This document shows, one piece after another, positions 1 through 4,839 of a stretch of 8,749 bases of DNA. Source of the DNA: Granulicella sp. Lineage in GTDB: Bacteria > Acidobacteriota > Terriglobia > Terriglobales > Acidobacteriaceae. The position numbers were made by a program, and so were the translations under genes. Each line of letters starts with the position of its first letter. Position 1 is the stretch's first letter. The stretch is taken from the NCBI GenBank assembly GCA_003133205.1, contig PKWK01000025.1:1-8749 (forward strand), in the 5' to 3' direction. The notes beneath the pieces were generated by a model. It saw nothing but the letters and a program-made list of their open reading frames with translations, was not told the DNA's origin and ran no database searches.

Positions 1-17
1 ACCGATCGAATCTGCAT
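1..17 (-). CDS. 5' end of a gene running off the left edge
   Basis: On the minus strand an ATG at 17-15 is preceded by a full Shine-Dalgarno sequence, AAGGAGG (33-27), with a nine-base spacer. The readable codons give M-Q-I-R-S before the window ends. No product can be named from five residues. The strength of the ribosome-binding site, the best in the window, is the only reason to call a gene. It lies on the same strand as the secreted protein at 112-972 and begins 95 bases after that gene's stop, so the two could share a transcript. Positions 18-111 hold nothing else I can recognise. Confidence 0.4.
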
Positions 18-111
18 GTCGATGATCCTCCTTGAATCTGCCTACAAGATCTCCCGATGGAAATCAAGCGGCGGACCATCTTAGTAAACCCGACTTTTCA
101 GGCGCTAGGTC

Positions 112-972
112 CTATTTCTTTGCAAGCGGGCGCGAATGATTGGGTCCTGTTTCCTCGGGAATATCGACAAAACAAAGACTCCGTGGGCGGCGCTGATTGG
201 GGGAAGACTCGGCGATGGTGCATGAACCCTGTATCTTGTAGGCGACGCGGAAGCCCTTGGGGATGCGCAGGGCGGCGAGTACTTCGAGGCCGTAATTCGT
301 CGGAACTGTGATGTGCTGCACATGCCGTGTGCTCAAGTTGAAGACATTAATCGACCCGGTCGCAGAGAATACAGTGGGCGGATCGTCCAGAGTAACCCAC
401 CAAACCCAAAATACTTGCGTGATCGGAGCGCCCGATGGGCTCATAAAGAGCTTGGTCACAGCAGCTGTAATGGGGGTCCCATCGACGGTGTAAGGCCCGA
501 CTTTACGAGGAAGGCTGTAATCCGGCCAATGCGCTTCCGGGGGCGGCGACGCAATCGGGGAAGTGACATCGCCCTCGGTCTTGTAGAAGAGTTTTCTGCC
601 GCCGTGGTAGCGATCGGTTACCGCAGTGTAGAGGACGTTTCCAATCCATGCGATACCGTCGATTTCGGGTTCGTTGTCTTCGTTCGGTTTGGCCGTGACC
701 GCGAGAAACTGATGGGTCAGCAGATCGTATCGCCAGGCTTGTTCGGGATCACCCGTCACGATATTGCTAACTACGAGGGCGAGATACCTGCCGTCGGCTG
801 AAAAAGCCGCATTTTCCATCTCGAGCTCGAGCCGCTGCTGCGTTGTGTAAGCAGCACGGAAGGCATCGTCGGGCGCCTGAGAGACGGAGGGCGCGGGAAA
901 GCCCTGCTGGGCGGCCCCGGAGGTGCATACGGTAAGAGCAAGAATCAGCGCAACTAGCCTCAAACATCTCAC
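112..972 (-). CDS. Secreted beta-propeller-like protein, function unknown
   Basis: I do not recognise a named family. Read from a GTG at 972 the product has 286 residues. Residues 2-22 look like a Sec signal peptide: arginines at 2 and 5, a hydrophobic core around LVALILALTV, then a small-residue SGAAQ region where cleavage is likely. Residues 56-65 (AFSADGRYLA) match the PD40/WD40-like blade motif seen in TolB-type propellers, and the rest is rich in W, Y and short beta-type stretches, consistent with an exported propeller. The open frame extends upstream to a TTG at 1053, but that would add 27 polar residues before the signal peptide, so I prefer 972; a TTG at 963 with GGTGA upstream is also possible. 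The gene lies 3' of a permease remnant on the same strand, so it may once have been downstream of that permease in an operon. It has lost that neighbour and no promoter is evident. Confidence 0.6.
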   Translation of the reverse strand: MRCLRLVALILALTVCTSGAAQQGFPAPSVSQAPDDAFRAAYTTQQRLELEMENAAFSADGRYLALVVSNIVTGDPEQAWRYDLLTHQFLAVTAKPNEDNEPEIDGIAWIGNVLYTAVTDRYHGGRKLFYKTEGDVTSPIASPPPEAHWPDYSLPRKVGPYTVDGTPITAAVTKLFMSPSGAPITQVFWVWWVTLDDPPTVFSATGSINVFNLSTRHVQHITVPTNYGLEVLAALRIPKGFRVAYKIQGSCTIAESSPNQRRPRSLCFVDIPEETGPNHSRPLAKK

Positions 973-1088
973 CCAAGGTTCGTCAATCGACCTGGCAATA
1001 TCATATGCTCCCTGTCGATCCCGCCCTGAATACGGTGTTTTCGGTAACCACAAGCAGACGGAGACTCAACCGACTGTAACCGCCAGCC

Positions 1089-1180
1089 CTATTCGTACCG
1101 CAGCGCCTCGATCGGATCCAGATTCGCCGCCTTCCACGCCGGATAGATTCCGAACACCAGCCCAATCGCGCACGCAGAAA
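1089..1180 (-). pseudogene. 3' remnant of a third MacB-like permease gene
   Basis: Read on the minus strand, 1169 down to the TAG at 1091-1089 and the few codons before it encode the last 27 residues of a MacB/FtsX permease, from CAIGLVFG through [11 protein letters not shown] to EALRYE. They are identical residue for residue to positions 391-417 of the intact permease at 2198-3451. By eye the DNA differs at about 11 of 85 positions, mostly at synonymous sites, so this is a diverged paralog that was under protein-level selection before truncation, not a fresh duplicate. Similarity stops near 1180, where a four-base AGCT present in the intact gene is missing, and nothing permease-like lies further upstream. 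The part shown is the end of the fourth membrane span plus the conserved cytoplasmic tail. A three-span or shorter functional product is not possible. Confidence 0.8.
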
Positions 1181-1339
1181 GTTCTCTCCGGTTACGATGG
1201 GTTTATATCAATCTGAACGGCACATTTTTAGCTGACGATCCCATTCCGCTCCAGGACTGGATGGCAGGAGAGCGCAGCGCCGATCAACCAGTATCCACCA
1301 AACCTTTGGAGAGACCGATGAAACGATGGAAAGCAGTGG
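1181..1339. other. Gene-poor stretch between permease remnant and toxin gene
   Basis: This stretch holds no convincing gene. Its only coding-like element is a 13-codon plus-strand frame at 1318-1359 (MKRWKAVVGTACK, stop TAA) with GGAGAG four bases before its ATG. It could be a leader peptide, or the start of a gene whose remainder was lost. The breakpoint of the permease remnant lies at the left border. The DNA becomes visibly AT-richer towards 1390 than the surrounding genes. Confidence 0.4.
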
Positions 1340-1367
1340 TTGGGACAGCCTGCAAATAATGTATGAT
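1340..1367 (+). promoter_or_regulatory. Candidate promoter of the toxin-antitoxin pair
   Basis: TTGGGA at 1340-1345 (four of six matches to the -35 consensus) is separated by 16 bases from TATGAT at 1362-1367 (five of six matches to the -10 consensus). Transcription would start near 1374, leaving about 17 untranslated bases without a clear Shine-Dalgarno sequence before the toxin ATG at 1391. The element AATAAT occurs at 1355-1360 and again at 1377-1382, 22 bases apart, roughly two helical turns. Since toxin-antitoxin operons are usually autorepressed, these AT-rich repeats are candidate operator half-sites; this is inference. Confidence 0.4.
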
Positions 1368-1390
1368 TGCAGATGTAATAATTTGTCATA

Positions 1391-1895
1391 ATGTTTATCT
1401 TCGATGCATCCACGCTGATCCTGACTGCCAAGCTGGAGCTTCTGGATCTGTTCCTGAATGAACTGGGTATGGGACGCTGTGGTTCCAAAGGCTGTCGAAC
1501 AGGAATGCTGCGGCGGCAGGAAGACCCTCGACGCACTAATGATCCAAAAGGCTGTGGACGAGTCGAGAATCACAGTTAAGAGCGTAAGAAACAGGAAGCT
1601 GGTCGCAAAACTCGAAGAAGATTTCAGCATGGCCCGCGGCGAATCTGAAGCGATCGCATTTGCGCTGCAGGAGAAAGCGCTGCTGGTGGGCATCGACGAT
1701 AAACGCGGAATCAATGCCTGCAAGTTGGCCGGAATTCCGTTTACCACAGCAGTGGGCATTCTGGTGAGAAGCCGCGAAAAGGGCCTGATCGACCGCGACG
1801 ATGCGCTGATCCGACTCTCGATACTTGCCAGGCACGGACGTTACAGGAAATCGATTCTCGAAGATGCGAAGCGGAGACTGGAGGGGCAGCAATGA
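1391..1895 (+). pseudogene. PIN-type toxin (COG2405-like), broken by a one-base frameshift
   Basis: The family is a predicted PIN-domain ribonuclease acting as the toxin partner of UPF0175 antitoxins. The N-terminus (MFIFDASTLILTAKLELL, with the first PIN aspartate at D5) lies in the frame of 1391. The rest (from DAVVPKAVEQE to the stop at 1893-1895) lies in the frame of 1458 and carries ARGESEAIAFA and VGIDDKRGINACK, the expected second and third acidic clusters. Removing one G from the GGG at 1471-1473, or from 1465-1467, joins them into a 167-residue protein of normal family length. The shift must fall after the TGA at 1455-1457. Either the toxin is inactivated or the base is a sequencing error; a programmed shift is less likely because no slippery heptamer is evident. 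The 145-codon frame starting at ATG 1458 lacks the first catalytic aspartate, so it should not be a working nuclease. The stop overlaps the antitoxin start. Confidence 0.75.
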
Positions 1896-2188
1896 CCAAG
1901 ACCATGAGTATCCGAATGGATCAGGACAACTACGAGTTCCTCACTTCGATCACCAGGGAAGAGCAGCGCGACTTGTCGAAGACGGTGCGTGACCTGGTGA
2001 CGCGCGGCAGGATTCTGCTTGCCGTGGAGAAATACAGGAACGGCGAAGCCTCGCTGGGCAAGGCCGCCGAAGTGGCAGGCCTGCCTGTGGGACAGATGAT
2101 GGATCTTCTTGGGCAGTTTGGGGTTCGGAGCAGTATCGATCAGGAAGATTATCGCCAGGGCTTGGCGAACCTCGCTAAGGTCTGGTGA
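1892..2188 (+). CDS. UPF0175-type antitoxin with ribbon-helix-helix-like N-terminus
   Basis: This 98-residue protein is the likely antitoxin of the PIN toxin just upstream (the COG2405/COG2886 pairing). Residues 3-38 (TMSIRMDQDNYEFL, then a helix ending in SKTVRDLV) resemble a ribbon-helix-helix DNA-binding arm. Residues 39-85 (GRILLAVEKYRNGEASLGKAAEVAGLPVG and following) match the UPF0175 helix-turn-helix, with the typical G-x-A-S-x-x-x-A-A-x-x-A-G-L core. The start ATG overlaps the toxin stop as ATGA (1892-1895), with GGAGG about seven bases upstream inside the toxin gene, which indicates translational coupling. Unlike the toxin, this gene is intact, which fits selection to keep the antitoxin after toxin loss. 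Gene order toxin-first is usual for this type. It converges with the permease at 2198, only nine bases separating the two stop codons, and there is no visible terminator between them. Confidence 0.8.
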   Translation: MTKTMSIRMDQDNYEFLTSITREEQRDLSKTVRDLVTRGRILLAVEKYRNGEASLGKAAEVAGLPVGQMMDLLGQFGVRSSIDQEDYRQGLANLAKVW

Positions 2189-2197
2189 CGCTCGCCC

Positions 2198-3451
2198 CTA
2201 CTCGTACCGCAGCGCTTCGATCGGGTCGAGGTTCGCGGCCTTCCATGCTGGATAAATTCCGAAGACCAGCCCGATCGCGCACGAGCTCAGAAACGCCGTC
2301 AGCACCCACACCGTAGACAGCACCGTCGGCAGAAAAATCCTCAGGCCCATCGCAATGCCGCTGCCCAGAATGATTCCAATCACGCCGCCCACCGCGCACA
2401 GCGTAACCGCCTCCAGCGTGAACTGCGTCAGGATCGTCCGCTTGGTCGCACCGATCGCCTTGCGCACTCCTATCTCGCGCGTTCGCTCGGTCACGCTCAC
2501 CAGCATGATGTTCATCACGCCCACGCCGCCCACCAGCAGAGCCACGCACGACAGCGAAAACATCAGCAGGAACAGGCCGCCCGTGATCTGGTCCCACAGC
2601 CGGGTCAACGTGTCCGTCCCGAAGATGGAGAAGTTGTCCGGCGCTTCGTTCAGCACCTTGCGCCGCCGCCGCAACAGCTCCGTCAGTTCATCCTCCACAG
2701 CCAGACGGTTCTTCGGATCGTCGTACTTCAGCGTGACCCAGTAGTCCAGCATCTCCGGATGCATGTAGTGAAACGTGGTCAGCGGAAAGAAGGCCTGGTT
2801 GTCCTGCGGATTATTGCCGCCGCCAAACGCCTGCTTCTGCTTATCCAGCACCCCGACCACGGTGAACAGCATCCCGGCCGCCTCCACGTCCTTGCCGATC
2901 GCGCTCTGCCCCGGGAACAGTTGCGCCGCGGTGTCGGACCCCAGCACCGTCACCTTCGCGGCCCGTTCCTCATCGGTGTCGTTGAAGAAGCGGCCATCCA
3001 TCATAGCCAGGTCGTGGACCTCCTGCTGCTCCGGAGCGACGCCGGTCAGGATCGTGTTCTGCATGGTCTTGCCGTTGCCCTTGATCGCGGTCTTGCCCGC
3101 CCGGCCCGGAGCGCTGTTGTCCGTATACTGCAGCGCCGGCGACACCGCCACCACATGCGGCAGCAGGCGCATCGCCTGCGAATCGTCGTACGTCAACTGC
3201 TTGCGCGTCAGCATCTCCGTCGTCGGACGCCCGCTGAATGCCGGAAAGCGAAACACGAACAGCACATTCGAGCCCAGCGACTGCACCAGGCCCTCCACGC
3301 TCTGGTTCAGCCCATTCACCACCGACGAGATCGTGATCACGGTCATCACGCCGATGACGATGCCGAGGATCGTCAACCCGCTGCGCAGCTTGTTCGCCCG
3401 CAGCGTGTTGAGCGCCATCGCCACCGTCTCTTTTAAATCATCAATCCGCAT
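2198..3451 (-). CDS. MacB/FtsX-type ABC transporter permease
   Basis: This 417-residue inner-membrane permease belongs to the MacB class, which couples cytoplasmic ATP hydrolysis to movement of a large periplasmic domain. Spans fall near residues 24-46, 292-318, 343-366 and 380-401, with the MacB periplasmic core domain at about 24-265 and the FtsX domain at about 290-412. The cytoplasmic signature TERTREIGVRKAIGATK (321-337) and the C-terminal [13 protein letters not shown] motif are clear. I chose ATG 3451 because AAGAGAG lies six to seven bases upstream; the frame can be extended to GTG 3469 but the added codons lie inside a repeat. It is the second gene of a two-permease unit, 44 bases after the first permease. 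No ATP-binding gene is present in the window, so the ATPase must lie elsewhere. The substrate cannot be told. Its C-terminal end is duplicated in the remnant at 1089-1180. Confidence 0.9.
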   Translation of the reverse strand: MRIDDLKETVAMALNTLRANKLRSGLTILGIVIGVMTVITISSVVNGLNQSVEGLVQSLGSNVLFVFRFPAFSGRPTTEMLTRKQLTYDDSQAMRLLPHVVAVSPALQYTDNSAPGRAGKTAIKGNGKTMQNTILTGVAPEQQEVHDLAMMDGRFFNDTDEERAAKVTVLGSDTAAQLFPGQSAIGKDVEAAGMLFTVVGVLDKQKQAFGGGNNPQDNQAFFPLTTFHYMHPEMLDYWVTLKYDDPKNRLAVEDELTELLRRRRKVLNEAPDNFSIFGTDTLTRLWDQITGGLFLLMFSLSCVALLVGGVGVMNIMLVSVTERTREIGVRKAIGATKRTILTQFTLEAVTLCAVGGVIGIILGSGIAMGLRIFLPTVLSTVWVLTAFLSSCAIGLVFGIYPAWKAANLDPIEALRYE

Positions 3452-3459
3452 CGCCGTCT

Positions 3460-3494
3460 CTCTTACCACTTACCACTGACCACTTATCACTCGC
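3460..3494. repeat. Heptanucleotide tandem repeat between the two permeases
   Basis: Five seven-base units lie head to tail: CTCTTAC, CACTTAC, CACTGAC, CACTTAT and CACTCGC, consensus CACTKAC. They fill nearly the whole gap between the two permease genes. The last three units recur in the same order at 6729-6749. Because seven is not a multiple of three, the array reads as a seven-residue peptide period in any frame. It is a short tandemly repeated repetitive element; its role is unknown. Confidence 0.8.
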
Positions 3495-3495
3495 A

Positions 3496-4722
3496 TCACA
3501 ACTCCGACCGCAGCGCCACAATCGGATCCAGATGCGCCGCCTTCCACGCCGGATACACGCCGAAGAATATCCCCGTTCCCGTCGCCATCACCAGCCCCAG
3601 CGCCACGCTCCACGCCGTGACCGTAGACGGAAACCCGAGCGCAAGGGTCACTCCCTCTGCCACTGCCAGTCCAATCATCACGCCGAAGAATCCGCCCAAC
3701 AGCGCCATCGCGGCGGACTCCACCAGAAACTGCAGCGTGATGTCCTTGCCTCGCGCGCCCAGCGCCTTGCGAATCCCAATCTCGCGCGTCCGCTCCGACA
3801 CGCTCACCAGCATCATGTTCATGATGACGATTCCGCCCACCACCAGCGCGATCATCGCAATCCCGCCCGCCACCGCGCCGAACCACCCCGTGATCACGGA
3901 GAAGAAGCCGACCAGCGTATTGTTCACGTCCAGCTCAAACGAGTCCGGCTGTCCCGGCGCGTCGTGCCGCTTCGAGCGCATCAGCACGCGCACCTCGTCG
4001 CCGGCCTCCTGCAGCACCGCGCCCGCCGACCCAGCCTTCACATATATAGTTAGCGACTTCATCGTGCCATAGGTCTTCTGGAACGCGGTCAGCGGCACGC
4101 CCACCCAGTTGTCCTGGCTCTGCCCGAAGGTGCTGCCCTGCTTCTCCGCCACGCCGATCACGGTGTATGGCTGGCCATCCACCCGCAACTCCTGCCCCAG
4201 GGGATCGATACCCGGAAAGAGGTTGTCGCGAATATCCGTCCCGATGATCGCGACGTGCGACGCATGGTCCTCGTCCACCTGGGTAAAGCCGCGACCCTCC
4301 GCGATATCCAGATTCTGCAGGTCCGGCATCTGCCACGTGTACCCGCGAATCGTGCAGTCCGTCACCGAGTTCGTCGCGCGCGTCACCTTCGCCATCGTCG
4401 CCTGCTGCGCTCCCATGCCGGTGCACCGCTGGCAGTTGTCGCGCACATACACGTAGTCGTCGAACAGGACGTTCTTCCGCCGCTGATACCGCTCGTAGTC
4501 CCGCGAGTTGGTGATGATCGCCGGGAACCGCGAGATGGTGAACACGTCCGCGCCATAGCGCGTGAACTTCGTCGTCACATAGGTATTCGCCCCGTTCACC
4601 AGGGTCACCACCGCAATCACGCTGGCCACGCCGATCATCACGCCCAGCAGCGTCAACACCGTGCGCAGCTTGTTCTGCCACAGGGACTGCAACGCCAGCT
4701 TGATCGCCTCTTTGAATTCCAT
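3496..4722 (-). CDS. MacB/FtsX-type ABC transporter permease with periplasmic CxxC
   Basis: This 408-residue MacB-class permease is the first gene of the tandem pair. Spans are predicted near residues 21-43, 282-304, 331-356 and 368-390; the periplasmic core domain occupies about 21-245 and the FtsX domain about 285-402. The signature SERTREIGIRKALGARGK (309-326) and GVYPAWKAAHLDPIVAL near the C-terminus confirm the family. I start at ATG 4722 because residue 2 onward (EFKEAIKLALQSLWQNKLRT) is the usual MacB N-terminus; an upstream extension to 4809 adds 29 residues with no family match. Unusually, the periplasmic domain has C97-x-x-C100 and C123, in a place where relatives such as the downstream paralog have none, so a disulfide or metal site is possible. 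There is no ATPase gene nearby. The two permeases are diverged paralogs and may work as a heterodimer, by inference. Confidence 0.9.
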   Translation of the reverse strand: MEFKEAIKLALQSLWQNKLRTVLTLLGVMIGVASVIAVVTLVNGANTYVTTKFTRYGADVFTISRFPAIITNSRDYERYQRRKNVLFDDYVYVRDNCQRCTGMGAQQATMAKVTRATNSVTDCTIRGYTWQMPDLQNLDIAEGRGFTQVDEDHASHVAIIGTDIRDNLFPGIDPLGQELRVDGQPYTVIGVAEKQGSTFGQSQDNWVGVPLTAFQKTYGTMKSLTIYVKAGSAGAVLQEAGDEVRVLMRSKRHDAPGQPDSFELDVNNTLVGFFSVITGWFGAVAGGIAMIALVVGGIVIMNMMLVSVSERTREIGIRKALGARGKDITLQFLVESAAMALLGGFFGVMIGLAVAEGVTLALGFPSTVTAWSVALGLVMATGTGIFFGVYPAWKAAHLDPIVALRSEL

Positions 4723-4736
4723 CGGATCTACGAACG

Positions 4737-4742
4737 ATTGTA
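4737..4742 (-). promoter_or_regulatory. Candidate -10 box for the permease pair
   Basis: TACAAT on the minus strand matches five of six -10 positions and lies 14 bases before the first permease ATG (4722). Transcription would start near 4730, giving a leader of under ten bases and no room for a Shine-Dalgarno sequence, which indeed is not seen. No good -35 box is visible upstream. The whole divergent intergenic region is only 117 bases (4723-4839), so the permeases and the TonB-like gene may share control. Confidence 0.3.
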
Positions 4743-4839
4743 CGCAGCCGCAAGCGCGTCCGTTCACTGAGCGCCCGGGGGTTGGCCCGGCTCCGCGCCA
4801 GTCTTCCATTTCTCCAGTTTAAGCATCTTAGTTTAGACC

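Noticed and set aside
313..801. 162-codon plus-strand frame opposite the secreted protein
   Set aside because: It lacks any signal or motif, while the minus strand has a signal peptide and a PD40-like blade motif.
954..972. Lipoprotein signal at the cysteine after LALTV
   Set aside because: The residue before the cysteine is valine, which does not fit the lipobox; an ordinary signal peptide with cleavage after the SGAA/Q region fits better.
1208..1759. 183-codon minus-strand frame over the toxin region
   Set aside because: It is antisense to the PIN toxin motifs, low in complexity, and has no domain; the plus-strand reading explains the DNA better.
2759..3479. Two long plus-strand frames opposite the second permease
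   Set aside because: Composition is typical of antisense reading (R/H/Q-rich or S/P-rich); the minus strand carries a complete permease with conserved motifs.
3460..3494. CRISPR-like array
   Set aside because: Units are seven bases and directly adjacent with no spacers.
4423..4434. Heme c binding site in the permease
   Set aside because: The motif is C-Q-R-C followed by T, not H, so the heme ligand is missing.
3532..4770. Plus-strand frames opposite the first permease and a 317-codon minus-strand frame at 3935-4888
   Set aside because: They overlap a well-supported permease in other frames and show no recognisable motif.
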